DNA of 64,000 nucleotides from G963668605 sp963668605 (GTDB lineage Bacteria > Acidobacteriota > Terriglobia > Bryobacterales > Bryobacteraceae), in assembly GCA_963668605.1 (NCBI GenBank), contig OY764903.1, positions 5,642,001-5,706,000 on the forward strand, written 5' to 3'. The translations under genes and the position numbers were made by a program. The notes below the pieces were generated by a model. That model searched no databases, was not told where the DNA came from, and saw only the letters and a program-made list of their open reading frames with translations. The number at the start of each line of letters is the position of its first letter. Position 1 is the first letter of the stretch. Below, one piece after another: positions 53,057 through 62,746 of the stretch.

Positions 53057-54943
53057 ATGCGCTATTTTCTGCTTCTTCTAACTTCGTTTGCTCTCTCCGC
53101 ACAGACCGTTGTGGTTTCGCCGGATGGACCCATCAAGACGCTTGCCGCCGCCCGCGACGCAGCACGCGCCCGGCACACAGCCAACAAGCCCGTCACGATA
53201 CAGTTGCGCGCGGGAACTTACTTTCTTCCCGAGACACTCGTACTGACGCCGGAGGACTCCAATACGATTTGGGAGGCCTACCCCGGCGAGAGTCCCGCCG
53301 TGAGCGGCGGACGCGCCATCGGCCCGTGGAAGAAGGCCGCCGGAGCCCTCTGGACGGCTGACGCGGCGGGCCCGTATTTCCGGCAACTCTTTATCAGCGG
53401 ACGCCGGGCGCAGCGCGCGAGGACGCCCAATTTCGGCTTCTTTCGCGTTGATGGAGCCAGTCCGCAAGACAAGCCGATTCAGTTGAAATACCGCGGCAAC
53501 GACATCAAACCCGCATGGGCGGGCAGCGATGCCGAGGTGATCGCGATGTTCGCCTGGGCCGACATCCGCATGCCGATCGTGAGCGTCAACGAAGCCACAC
53601 GAATTGCGACGCTTGCCTCCGACCCGCGCCCGTCCAACAAGGAAGTCGACGCGCGCTATTACATCGAGAACACGCCTGACGCGCTCGATGCGCCCGGAGA
53701 GTGGTATCTCGACAGGCAGAGCCACACCGTCTCCTACCGCCCGATGGCTGGTGAAAACATGTTGGCCGAACAGGCGATTGCACCCGCACTGAGTCAGTTG
53801 GTACGTCTCGAAGGCGACCCGGCCAAAGCGAAATTTGTGCGCAACGTTGTCTTCCGCGGCATCAAATTCGCGCACGCCGAGTGGACGATAGGCGAGAAGG
53901 GTTATGCCGATACGCAGGCGGCCATGCCCGCGCCCGCCGCCTTCGAGGCCGTTGGCGCTCTCGACTGCAAAATTGAACGCTGCACCTTCGCGCATAGCGG
54001 CGGATACGCAGTCTGGTTTGGCCGTGGCTCAAAACGCAATCAGGTGCTCGCCTGCGAGATGTTCGACCTCGGCGCGGGTGGCGTCAAAATGGGTGAAGCG
54101 AAGCAAAGCGCCAATGAAGCGGACCACAACTTCGAGAACGTTATTGCCGACAATCACATCCACGATCTTGGCCTGATTTACGCTCCCGCTGTGGGAATCT
54201 GGGCGCTGCAAAGTGGCCGCAATCAGATCGTCCACAACCATGTGCATGACCTGTTCTACACGGCGATTTCCGTCGGTTGGACATGGGGCTACGGGCCGAA
54301 TCAATCCAAAGGCAACCTGATTGCCTACAACCATCTGCACAACATCGGCAAGGAGATGCTAAGCGACATGGGCGGCATCTATACGCTCGGTGTGCAACCC
54401 GGCACAGTGATTCGCAATAACCTGATCCACGACATTTCGTCATTCACTTATGGTGGATGGGGTATCTATCCGGACGAAGGCTCCACCGAGATGCTGATTG
54501 AGAACAACATCGTGTATAACTGCAAGAGCGCGGGCTTCCACCAGCACTATGGGCGCGAGAACATCGTCCGCAATAATATCTTCGCCTTGAATCGCGAGAA
54601 CCAGCTTATGCGCACCCGCGTCGAACCGCACATTTCCTTCATCTTCGAGCGCAACATCGTCTATTTCAACCAGGGACGCCTGTTGGGCAACAACTGGAGT
54701 GGTGACCGTTACACGATGAGGAGCAACCTCTATTTCGACACGCGTAGCGTCTTCATTCCTTTTGCTGGAAAGAGTTTCGCCGAATGGCAGGCGGCAGGGC
54801 AAGACGCAGGCTCGCTGATCGCCGATCCGCAATTCGTCAACGCCGCCAATTATGACTTCCGCTTGAAGCCTGGCAGCCCGGCGTTGAAGCTTGGCTTCAA
54901 GCCAATCGACATGAGTACAGTGGGACCGAGAGTGCAAAGATAA
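53057..54943 (+). CDS. Secreted right-handed parallel beta-helix protein, possibly GH141-like
   Basis: The ATG at 53057 follows AAGGA by eight bases and gives a signal peptide (RYFLLLLTSFALSAQ); a longer frame starts inside the previous gene. The product is 628 residues. The N-terminus has KTLAAARDAAR and LRAGTYFLPETLVLTPEDS, then YPGESPAVSGGR. Further on there are many beta-helix rungs (NRNQ-type repeats such as NQIVHNHVHDLF, GNLIAYNHLHNI, VIRNNLIHDI). This layout resembles GH141 or related beta-helix glycan enzymes; which one is not certain. Third gene of the hydrolase operon. Confidence 0.85.
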   Translation: MRYFLLLLTSFALSAQTVVVSPDGPIKTLAAARDAARARHTANKPVTIQLRAGTYFLPETLVLTPEDSNTIWEAYPGESPAVSGGRAIGPWKKAAGALWTADAAGPYFRQLFISGRRAQRARTPNFGFFRVDGASPQDKPIQLKYRGNDIKPAWAGSDAEVIAMFAWADIRMPIVSVNEATRIATLASDPRPSNKEVDARYYIENTPDALDAPGEWYLDRQSHTVSYRPMAGENMLAEQAIAPALSQLVRLEGDPAKAKFVRNVVFRGIKFAHAEWTIGEKGYADTQAAMPAPAAFEAVGALDCKIERCTFAHSGGYAVWFGRGSKRNQVLACEMFDLGAGGVKMGEAKQSANEADHNFENVIADNHIHDLGLIYAPAVGIWALQSGRNQIVHNHVHDLFYTAISVGWTWGYGPNQSKGNLIAYNHLHNIGKEMLSDMGGIYTLGVQPGTVIRNNLIHDISSFTYGGWGIYPDEGSTEMLIENNIVYNCKSAGFHQHYGRENIVRNNIFALNRENQLMRTRVEPHISFIFERNIVYFNQGRLLGNNWSGDRYTMRSNLYFDTRSVFIPFAGKSFAEWQAAGQDAGSLIADPQFVNAANYDFRLKPGSPALKLGFKPIDMSTVGPRVQR

Positions 54944-55019
54944 TAATTCGAATTTCCGTTTCCGCAGCGACAGCGGAGCGGTAGGTCGCGCCTGCGCGAA
55001 ATGGGCGATAATGTGTCGT

Positions 55020-55253
55020 ATGGCTACTGTTGATGGGGCCGATCTTTCCCGGATCACTGTTGTGCCGGGTCAACGCTCGGGACAGCCCTGCATCCGTGGC
55101 CTTCGAGTGACCGTCTGGGACGTGCTGGATATGCTCGCGTCCGGAATGACTGAGGATGAGATTCTTAGCGACTACCCGTACCTGGAGAAGGCCGACTTCC
55201 CCGCGGTCTACGCCTACGCTTCGCAGTCTGGGCGGGAGCGCGTTTCGCGTTGA
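55020..55253 (+). CDS. DUF433 antitoxin-like protein
   Basis: The 77-residue product from the ATG at 55020 shows RITVVPGQRSGQPCIRGLRV, TVWDVLDMLASGMTEDEIL and YPYLEKADFPAVYAYA, the full DUF433 pattern. Such proteins pair with DUF5615 PIN-like proteins as putative toxin-antitoxin systems. Its stop overlaps the start of that partner. Confidence 0.92.
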   Translation: MATVDGADLSRITVVPGQRSGQPCIRGLRVTVWDVLDMLASGMTEDEILSDYPYLEKADFPAVYAYASQSGRERVSR

Positions 55254-55588
55254 AACTGCTCTTCGACGCGAATCTTTCGCCTAAACTCGTTGCCCGGCTT
55301 GCGGAACTCTTTCCCGGTTCGCTCCACGTCGTTGAAACTGGACTCGCCCGGGACAGCTCCGACGAAAGAATTTGGGAATATGCGGGAGCTAACGGTCTGG
55401 CCATCGTAACGGCTGATTCCGACTTCCTCGACCTTTCCAGATCCCATGGCGCACCACCAAAGGTGGTCCGGCTGGAGAACTGCAACTACAGGACATCTCG
55501 GGTTGAAGACCTTCTGCGCAGGAATGCGGTTCGAATAGCGGAATTGGAGTACAGCCTGCAATCGGTTCTGACGATTCGAAACATCTGA
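55250..55588 (+). CDS. DUF5615 PIN-like protein (putative toxin)
   Basis: The product is 112 residues. It shows MKLLFDANLSPKLVARL, the SSDERIWEYA segment and IVTADSDFLDLS, the conserved acidic residues of the DUF5615 PIN-like nuclease family. The TTG start overlaps the DUF433 gene stop (TTGA), so antitoxin is made first. RNase toxin activity is expected from the family, not shown. Confidence 0.92.
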   Translation: MKLLFDANLSPKLVARLAELFPGSLHVVETGLARDSSDERIWEYAGANGLAIVTADSDFLDLSRSHGAPPKVVRLENCNYRTSRVEDLLRRNAVRIAELEYSLQSVLTIRNI

Positions 55589-55669
55589 ATTGCGGTATGC
55601 GTGCGCCGTCAGTTCAGTCAATGCCCGCCGCGCTCAAAGCGCCGGCCTATCACCGCAGTACACTAAGGC

Positions 55670-56728
55670 ATGCTTGCAATGAACCGGCGTGGATTCCTTC
55701 AGCGGAGTGCGTTCACTATAGCTGCGGCGCCCTATAGTGCCGCGTCCTATGAAGTCTTTGAGAAAACATCATCGGATCCATCCGCTCTTCCGCTCGTGGG
55801 GCTGCGCGACAATGCGAACGGCGTCGAAGCTCTGATTGCGCCCGGGCAAGGCGGCGAACTGAGCAGCCTGCGTTTGCTGCATCGGGGTCAATGGGTTGAA
55901 CTGCTCTATCGCGCAGCGGACTACTCGCCCGTCGAAGGTTGGCGCGGCAAGGCGCCGTTGCTTTGGCCCAGCACAGGACGCAGCGTCGCTCAACGGAAGC
56001 CCGGCGCCCTCGAAGAAGGATACTATCTCGGCGAGCGTTTCCACCCCATGCCGATCCACGGTTTTGTGATGGGGCTGCCCTGGAAATTGGAGGAGCGCGG
56101 GAGCCCGCTTTCCGGAGCTTTCGCAACCGTCTCGCTGACCGATTCCGCCGCCACGCGAAAGAGCTATCCGTTCGGCTTCCGGCTTACTACAACGTTTCGT
56201 GTACGTGCGGGCAAACTCGAAATACTCTACCGTGTGCTCGCCGCCAGCGGCAACACGCAGCCCATGTTCTTCTCCATCGGCAACCACATCAGTTTCCGGA
56301 TGCCATTCCTTCCTGGCGGAACGGCTGCCGCGATGAAGTTCTTCACTCCGGCCAGCATCGAAATCGAAAAAACAAAGGAGCGCTTGCCGAATGGGAAGAT
56401 CCGTCCGTGGGCGCTGAAGACTCCTATTCGATTGGATGCCCTGCCGGCCGACGAGGCCGTCTCGCTCACCGGCTATGCGGAGCGGGAACCATACGCGACG
56501 CTGGAAGACCCGGGCGGGCTCGGAATTCGCATTTCCCATCGTGGGGATTCCGTTCCCGCGCAACCCTGCGTACTGTTCAACGTCTGGAAAGATAAAGCCG
56601 GTACCTGCTTCTGCCCGGAGCCGTGGATCGGCTTGCAGAATTCGTTCAACCTGAAGCAGGGACTGGTCTTCCTCAAACCTGGGGCTGCCTTCGAGTGGAG
56701 GATCGGGATCGAACGCCTAGGCGCGTAA
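55670..56728 (+). CDS. Exported aldose 1-epimerase-like (GalM fold) protein
   Basis: The 352-residue product has a Tat-like signal (NRRGFLQRSAFTIAAAP). The body has the galactose-mutarotase pattern: LIAPGQGGELSSLRLLHRG, APLLWPSTGR, PIHGFVMGLPW with the His, and FSIGNHISFRMP. It probably binds or interconverts sugar anomers in the periplasm. An ATG at 55679 is an alternative start that still keeps the signal. It may belong functionally to the nearby glycan locus. Confidence 0.85.
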   Translation: MLAMNRRGFLQRSAFTIAAAPYSAASYEVFEKTSSDPSALPLVGLRDNANGVEALIAPGQGGELSSLRLLHRGQWVELLYRAADYSPVEGWRGKAPLLWPSTGRSVAQRKPGALEEGYYLGERFHPMPIHGFVMGLPWKLEERGSPLSGAFATVSLTDSAATRKSYPFGFRLTTTFRVRAGKLEILYRVLAASGNTQPMFFSIGNHISFRMPFLPGGTAAAMKFFTPASIEIEKTKERLPNGKIRPWALKTPIRLDALPADEAVSLTGYAEREPYATLEDPGGLGIRISHRGDSVPAQPCVLFNVWKDKAGTCFCPEPWIGLQNSFNLKQGLVFLKPGAAFEWRIGIERLGA

Positions 56729-56780
56729 CGGCGCTCCCATCCGCTGCATCCGCGGCCGCCTGCCCATCATCCAATCGTGC

Positions 56781-57644
56781 ATGAAGACACTGGTTGTTGG
56801 CGGCACTGGGACTGTCGGCTCGATGGTGGCCAGCGAGCTTTTGAAACGCGGTTCGGCGGTTCGCGTCATGACGCGATCTGCCGGGAAGCTCAATACACTA
56901 CCGGACGGAGTCGAGGGCGCGCTGGGCGATTTGCAGAAGCCCGAGACGCTCGGGCCGGCGTTCGCTGGCGCCGATGCACTCTTTTTTGCAACCGCGCTGG
57001 CTCCGGATGAAATCAATCAAGGGCTGGCCGCGGTGGAGGCCGCAAAGAGCGCGAAGCTGCGGCACATCGTCTATTTGAGCATTCACAACCTCGAGAGCGG
57101 CGTGCACATTCCACATTTTGCAACCAAACTTCCGATCGAGCACGCGGTGAAGACCTCGGGCATCCCGTTCACGCTTGTCCGTCCGAACAATTTTTACCAG
57201 AACGATTTCTGGTTCGCCGAAGCTCTGGTGAAATGGGGCGTCTATCCGCAGCCAGTGGGTGAGAAGGGCCTCAATCGAGTCGATGTCCGCGATATCGCCG
57301 AATCCGTGGCGATCAGCATTACGCAGCCGGGCCACGCCGGCAAGTGTTACTCACTTGTCGGACCCGAGGCGTTAACCGGGTCCAGAACCGCGCAGATCTA
57401 TAGCCGCCATCTCGGCCGCGAAATCCGCTACACCGGCGAGGACCTCGAAGCCTGGGCACAGATGGCGGGTGCGACGTTACCGGCTTGGGCGGTGCTGGAT
57501 TTCCGCATCATGTACGCCCACTTTCTGAAGCAAGGACTGATCGCGACCGGCGACGAAATTGCGCAGATGACCCGCATCTTGGGACACCCGCCACGCGGCT
57601 TCGAAGCATTCGTCGCGGAAGTTGCGGCGCAATGGAAGGCTTGA
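56781..57644 (+). CDS. NmrA-family NAD(P)-binding protein
   Basis: The product is 287 residues. The N-terminal Rossmann loop VVGGTGTVGSMVASELLKRG is followed by VRPNNFYQNDFWF and DVRDIAESVAI, as in atypical short-chain dehydrogenases of NmrA/TMR type. Such proteins are redox sensors or quinone/NAD(P)H-binding reductases. No catalytic YxxxK motif is evident. Confidence 0.88.
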   Translation: MKTLVVGGTGTVGSMVASELLKRGSAVRVMTRSAGKLNTLPDGVEGALGDLQKPETLGPAFAGADALFFATALAPDEINQGLAAVEAAKSAKLRHIVYLSIHNLESGVHIPHFATKLPIEHAVKTSGIPFTLVRPNNFYQNDFWFAEALVKWGVYPQPVGEKGLNRVDVRDIAESVAISITQPGHAGKCYSLVGPEALTGSRTAQIYSRHLGREIRYTGEDLEAWAQMAGATLPAWAVLDFRIMYAHFLKQGLIATGDEIAQMTRILGHPPRGFEAFVAEVAAQWKA

Positions 57645-57651
57645 AGGACAC

Positions 57652-59154
57652 TCAGGCCATTGCGGGCATGAACTCCATCTGCGCGAGTATATCCCGTTGC
57701 ACGTCGACGCCCGGCGCGACTTCGATCAGTTCGAGGCCGCCGGCGCGCCAACGCAGAGTGCAGCGCTCCGTGATGTAGAGCACTTCGCTCGCCCTGCTCG
57801 CGGCGGGATCGAAACTGATGTGATCCAGCTGGTGGACGAATTTCTTCATGCGCCCTTCGCGCTCGATACGCAGCTTTTCCCCCTCCGTCGAGAAATGCAG
57901 TCCGCCCGCCGTGAACGAGCCGAGCAGAACCAGGCGCGGAGCGTTCGCGGCGATGTCGAGAAAACCGCCGATTCCTGACGATAGAGCCGGGCGTGCGTCG
58001 AGCTTGTGTACGTTCACGCGGCCTGCCGCGTCGACCTGCAAAAACGAGAGCAGCGCCAAGTTGAAGCAGCCGCCCTGGAACGTGTCGAACTGGCTCGCCG
58101 CGTCGAGAATCGCCAGCGGTCCAGCGCTCGAACCAAATCCGAAATCCGTGAGCGGCAGTCCTCCGAACGAACCCTGCTCCACTGTGTAGAAAGCGTCGTG
58201 AAAGGTGCCGTCAGCGAGGGCCAGATAGGGAAGGATCGCGGAGATTCCATAGCCGAGCACAACCGTGTCGCCGCGCTGGATCTCGCGCAGAGCACGGCGG
58301 GCAATCCATTGGTCCGCTTCCGAACCGGGCAGCGCCGTGGGCGCATCGATGCTCCCCGACGAGCAGAGCCGCCGGTCGAACTCAATTCCCGCGGCTTGCA
58401 GCGGGGCCGGTTCGACGACTATGAAGTCGACAAGCGATGCCGGGACTTTGACCTCGTGCGGTGGGAGCGAGCCGCGCGCAACGACGCGCTTGACCTGAGC
58501 GATCACGATTCCGCCGCTCGCCCTGGCTGCCGTCGCCTGCACGAAGGCCGTCAGGGCAGCCGGCTCATCCTCCATGGTCAAATTGCCTGCTTCATCAGCC
58601 GTCGTAGCCCGTATCAGAGATACATTTACGGGCGCGGCCGGGAAGTGGAGATACGTTTGACCTCCGAGTTCCACGAGTGACAGGGGGCTCTCGTTCGCAG
58701 CCGCGTTCATGCGTCCGCCCTCGATGCGGGGATCGGCGAAAGTTTGCAGCCCCGTGGTTGTCAGGACGCCAGGCCGGTGTGCGCCCACTTCGCGGAACCA
58801 CGCTGCCATCAGACCCGCGGGCACATTGTAGGCCTCGATCTTGTCTTCGGCGATCAGGCGCCGCAACGGGCTATTCGGCAGGTTCGGATAGGAGCCCCCG
58901 GTCGTGCGCCGCAGCAACCCCGCGTGGGCCAGCCGCTCGATGCCAGGTTGATCGAGCGTACCGCCGGGGCAAAGCAGAAATGACGCGGAGAGTCCGCACG
59001 GGTGTCCGCTGGCGAGGAAGCGTTGCTCGATCGCAGCGAGGATGGTGTCGGGCACCAACATCCAGGCGCCGGAGATGCTGATCGACGCTCCGTCTGGAAT
59101 CAACTCCGCTGCCAGCGCCGCGCTCAACCGCTTGCTGCTTCCCGCACTCTGCAT
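57652..59154 (-). CDS. Acyl-CoA:acetate/3-ketoacid CoA-transferase, fused subunits
   Basis: The 500 residues contain both halves of a family I CoA-transferase: the N-terminal domain (LIPDGASISISGAW) and the C-terminal domain with the catalytic Glu326 in YTVEQGSFGG. Fused YdiF-like enzymes are the same size. It transfers CoA between acyl-CoA and a carboxylic acid. It lies four bases after an enoyl-CoA hydratase gene on the same strand, suggesting a joint role in acid or ketoacid catabolism. Confidence 0.93.
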   Translation of the reverse strand: MQSAGSSKRLSAALAAELIPDGASISISGAWMLVPDTILAAIEQRFLASGHPCGLSASFLLCPGGTLDQPGIERLAHAGLLRRTTGGSYPNLPNSPLRRLIAEDKIEAYNVPAGLMAAWFREVGAHRPGVLTTTGLQTFADPRIEGGRMNAAANESPLSLVELGGQTYLHFPAAPVNVSLIRATTADEAGNLTMEDEPAALTAFVQATAARASGGIVIAQVKRVVARGSLPPHEVKVPASLVDFIVVEPAPLQAAGIEFDRRLCSSGSIDAPTALPGSEADQWIARRALREIQRGDTVVLGYGISAILPYLALADGTFHDAFYTVEQGSFGGLPLTDFGFGSSAGPLAILDAASQFDTFQGGCFNLALLSFLQVDAAGRVNVHKLDARPALSSGIGGFLDIAANAPRLVLLGSFTAGGLHFSTEGEKLRIEREGRMKKFVHQLDHISFDPAASRASEVLYITERCTLRWRAGGLELIEVAPGVDVQRDILAQMEFMPAMA

Positions 59155-59157
59155 GAC

Positions 59158-59928
59158 TCAGCTCTTCTTTCTGGCAAGGAACGCCTGAATGGCGGCCTGG
59201 CCGCGCGGGTCGCGCAACAGGGATGCGTTGACGAGCGCGTCGTATGAGGCCGACGCCGGTGGCGCCGGTGTGAACGAACCGTCGGCCAGACGCTTGATGG
59301 CCTCCAGGGCAGGGCGGCTCTTCGCGGCTAGTGATTCGATGAAACCTGCGGCGCCCGCGGTGATTCCGTCTGTGGGAAACACCTGATCGAGCAGCCCGAT
59401 ACGTAGCGCCTCGTCCGCCCCGATTCGCCGGCCGGTGATGCAAAGCTCCTTCGCACGCGCCGCGCCGGTCAGTCTCGCGAGGCGCGCTACCCCGCCCCAC
59501 CCGGGAATCCACCCGAGGCCGATCTCCGGCTGCGAGAGAACTGCATCCGAGGCAGCGATTCGAAAATCACAAGCAGCGGCCAGTGTCAGTCCGCCTCCAT
59601 GGACGTGCCCTCGCAGAACCGCAACCGAGATCAGGGAGGAGCCCTGGAGCCGGCCGAGGACGCGGTTGCCCATCATCTCCCACGCGCGCATCGCGGCCTC
59701 ATCGAAAGTTGCTAGCACTTCGAGATCGGCGCCGACGCAGAACGCTTTCGCGCTGGAGGAGGACAACGCCACAACGCTTACTTCGCTCTCGCGCTCCCAG
59801 CTTTCGATTTGCCGCTCCATCGAGTTCAGGACGTCCTCGTCCAGGGCGTTGAGCTTTGCGGGCTTGTTTAGTTGAATATATCCGGCCGCACCCTCGCGGC
59901 GGAACAGGACCTTCATGTTGATCTTCAC
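59158..59928 (-). CDS. Enoyl-CoA hydratase/isomerase family protein
   Basis: The GTG start at 59928 has AGGAA upstream; an ATG four codons on is possible. The product is 256 residues of crotonase fold: GYIQLNKPAKLNALDEDV, FCVGADLEVLA (first oxyanion region), HGGGLTLAAACDFRIA and EIGLGWIPGWGG with the usual Glu. It hydrates or isomerises a CoA thioester and is cotranscribed with the CoA-transferase. Confidence 0.93.
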   Translation of the reverse strand: MKINMKVLFRREGAAGYIQLNKPAKLNALDEDVLNSMERQIESWERESEVSVVALSSSSAKAFCVGADLEVLATFDEAAMRAWEMMGNRVLGRLQGSSLISVAVLRGHVHGGGLTLAAACDFRIAASDAVLSQPEIGLGWIPGWGGVARLARLTGAARAKELCITGRRIGADEALRIGLLDQVFPTDGITAGAAGFIESLAAKSRPALEAIKRLADGSFTPAPPASASYDALVNASLLRDPRGQAAIQAFLARKKS

Positions 59929-59973
59929 GCTTCCTGACCTCGCGCATCGCGTGGCGTTGAGTCTTCGAGTAGT

Positions 59974-61995
59974 CTACATCATGGCCGTGGGCGGCGCCGG
60001 TTCATCCGGACTACCGGCTTTGGCCAGCGGCCAGCGGATCATGACCAGCGCGATCAGGACCAGCACGACGAGTCCGGCGGCAAGCGGCGGTTTCTCAAAA
60101 AGCTGGAAGATTTTCGAAAGCGGCATGTCGCCGATGCTGAATCCGGCCTTGACCATGCCCATTAGAGCTTCGCCCGCAATTAACCCGGAGGCGATCAGCA
60201 CGGCTGCATTCTCGACGCGCGCCTTCTGTGCGGCGTTAAGCCCGCGCCTGTCGCGATGCCAGTCCATGAGCCACCGGATCACGCCGCCAGTGAAGATAGC
60301 GAAGGTGGTTTCGAGCGGCAGGTACATGCCGACCGAGAAGAGCATCGGGCTCTTTACCTGCAACAGAATCAATGCGAAGCCCATCGCGATCCCGACGACG
60401 ATCAGCGGCCAGGGCATGTCGCCGCCGACGATGCCTTGAGAAAGCGATGCCATCAGGCCAGCCTGCGGCGCGGAGAGTTTGGCGTCTCCGAAGCCGATAC
60501 CGCCTTCCTTAATGTTTCCCTGGTGCAGAAGTAGCAGTGGGAAGTAGAGCACGAAGCTCGAGACCAGGATTCCGATGAAATCGCCGATCTGCATGCTGCG
60601 CGGCGTGCCGCCCAGAATATGGCCCACTTTGAGATCCTGCAACATCTCGCCTGCCACCGCGGAGGAAACGCACACGACGGCCGCGACTCCGAGGACTGCG
60701 GCCACGCCCGCCGCGCCTTTCACCCCGATCGCTACCATCATCAAAGCGGCGATAATCAGCGTCGACAGCGTCAGGCCGGAGATCGGATTGTTCGACGAGC
60801 CGATAATCCCGACCAGATTGCCCGAGACAGCGGCGAAGAAGAAGCCGAGCACGATCATCACCGTGGCGGCAACGACGGCGGCCACCAGTGAACCCGCGAA
60901 GAAGTTGTAAAGCGCGATCATCGCGAAGAACGTTGCACCCAATCCGAGGAAGACAACCTTGAAACTGATATCGCGATCGACACGATCCGTAGCGGCGCTT
61001 TGCGCTCCCGCCTTTTTGAGATCGGCCACGGCGCGCATGATACCGGAGGCCAGGCTCTTGCGCATTCTGAACATCGTGTAGCTCGCGCCGACCAACATGC
61101 CACCCACGGCGATGGGTCGCACGATGTTGCGCCAAACCTGGTTGGCAATCGCGTCCCAGGCCGCTTCGCCTGCCTCGGGCGGCAGCGTCTTGGCGAGGTC
61201 GGGTCCGAGGAAATAGACCAGCAGTGGGACCATGAGCCCCCAGGCCAACAATCCACCGGCGAAGTTCAATGCGCCGAGGCGCGGTCCGATAATGAAGCCG
61301 ACGCCCAAGTAGGCGGGACTCACGGCTGGCAGCGACATCTTGGTGATGCCACCCACGCTGACCACGCGGTCGGCGCCGAGTCTTACCACGCTCTTGCCAA
61401 TCTCGCCGATCTGCATAAAGAAATCGCGCGAGGCCGAGAAGAAGCCAAACTCGCCGAACAGGAATGTCGCGCCGCCGAAGCCCATGGCCTTGAACAGCGT
61501 CTTGGCCGCATCGCTGCCCGACTGCCCGGCCTTGTGGATTTCCGCCGCTGCCGAGGACTCGGGGTACGGCAGATCGGGATCTTCCACCATCACACGGCGC
61601 AACAGCGTGACGAAGAGAATGCCGAGCGTGCCGCCAACCAGCATCAGGGCGCTCGATTGCCAGTAGGCCTCGGGGCTGTCGAACACCGGCCAAGCTTTTA
61701 CGATGACAAAAGCGGGGATTGTGAAGATAGCGCCGGCGGCCACGGATTCGCCGATCGAACCGACGGTTCGCGCGATGTTTTCTTCGAGAATCGAGCCTTT
61801 GAAAAGCCGCAGGACGGCCATTCCGATGACGGCTGCGGGGTAGGTAGCGGCAATCGTCTGACCGGCGCGCAAGCCGAGGTAGGCATTGGCGGCGCCGAGC
61901 ACGACGGTCATAATCAGTCCGAGAAGCACGGCCCGAAGGGTAAATTCGGGCATCTTATTACTCTCAGGGACGTAGGGGCGATGTTTTTCGCTCAT
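59974..61995 (-). CDS. OPT-family oligopeptide transporter
   Basis: The product is 673 residues with at least 14 hydrophobic membrane segments. It shows TLRAVLLGLIMTVVLGAANAYLGLRAGQT and LPYPESSAAAEIHKAG, hallmark sequences of the prokaryotic OPT subfamily. It imports peptides or metal-chelate compounds. Single gene, transcribed away from the yqeY-like gene's upstream region. Confidence 0.95.
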   Translation of the reverse strand: MSEKHRPYVPESNKMPEFTLRAVLLGLIMTVVLGAANAYLGLRAGQTIAATYPAAVIGMAVLRLFKGSILEENIARTVGSIGESVAAGAIFTIPAFVIVKAWPVFDSPEAYWQSSALMLVGGTLGILFVTLLRRVMVEDPDLPYPESSAAAEIHKAGQSGSDAAKTLFKAMGFGGATFLFGEFGFFSASRDFFMQIGEIGKSVVRLGADRVVSVGGITKMSLPAVSPAYLGVGFIIGPRLGALNFAGGLLAWGLMVPLLVYFLGPDLAKTLPPEAGEAAWDAIANQVWRNIVRPIAVGGMLVGASYTMFRMRKSLASGIMRAVADLKKAGAQSAATDRVDRDISFKVVFLGLGATFFAMIALYNFFAGSLVAAVVAATVMIVLGFFFAAVSGNLVGIIGSSNNPISGLTLSTLIIAALMMVAIGVKGAAGVAAVLGVAAVVCVSSAVAGEMLQDLKVGHILGGTPRSMQIGDFIGILVSSFVLYFPLLLLHQGNIKEGGIGFGDAKLSAPQAGLMASLSQGIVGGDMPWPLIVVGIAMGFALILLQVKSPMLFSVGMYLPLETTFAIFTGGVIRWLMDWHRDRRGLNAAQKARVENAAVLIASGLIAGEALMGMVKAGFSIGDMPLSKIFQLFEKPPLAAGLVVLVLIALVMIRWPLAKAGSPDEPAPPTAMM

Positions 61996-62069
61996 TCAAA
62001 CAGTCCTCGCAAGTCGATAATCATAGCAAGGCTGAGGCGGGCAACGTGAGCCGGTGTTTAGCCAGATGT

Positions 62070-62516
62070 CTAGCTTAGCTTCGCTTTGACCTTCTCGCTC
62101 AGCGACCTTCCATCAATGCGTTTGCCGGCGAGCTTCGTCTTGACGGCGTTCATCACCTGGCCCATCTGCTTGGCCGTCGTGGCGCCCGTTTCCGCCATGG
62201 CCTCGGCGATCGCGCTTTGCAGTTCCTCCTCAGTGGCGCTGGCGGGCATGTAGGTTTCGATCATTTTCGCCTCTGCCTCCTCCTTTTCCGCCTGCTCGGC
62301 GCGGCCGCCTTTGCGGAACATGTCGGCCGACTCGTGGCGCTGCTTGATAAGCGAGCTTAGGATCTGCATTTCGGCGGCTTCATCCAGCGGCTTCATTGCG
62401 TCGATCTCATGTTTTTTCAAAGCCGTCTTCATCATTCGCAAGGTGCTGAGGCGAACCTCATCTCTGGCCTTCATGGCCTGCACCATTTCTTTTTGCACCT
62501 GGTCGAGTAGTGGCAT
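62070..62516 (-). CDS. YqeY-like (GatB/YqeY domain) protein
   Basis: The product is 148 residues. It matches the YqeY family: VQKEMVQAMKARDEVRLSTL, ILSSLIKQRHESADMF, EKEEAEAKMIETYMPA and the C-terminal GATTAKQMGQVMNAVKTKL, related to the tail domain of GatB. It may interact with tRNA or Glu-tRNA; the function is not established. Confidence 0.95.
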   Translation of the reverse strand: MPLLDQVQKEMVQAMKARDEVRLSTLRMMKTALKKHEIDAMKPLDEAAEMQILSSLIKQRHESADMFRKGGRAEQAEKEEAEAKMIETYMPASATEEELQSAIAEAMAETGATTAKQMGQVMNAVKTKLAGKRIDGRSLSEKVKAKLS

Positions 62517-62746
62517 AACGTCTTAGATTCTAGCGGATTCTCTAGGTTACGATTAAGTCAGGATTAGACCGACGCAGAATTGGCCGGACGGCAATGGCGT
62601 GAGCTTTGCGGCTGGAAGTCGTTGAATTATACCACAACATTGAGCTCCGCAGGCCTCCAACACGCCCTCGATATTAGGACCTATAATACTAATAGAGTTT
62701 TCATACAAAGTTATCTTTTTAGAAGGACCAACCAAAGGGAGGTACC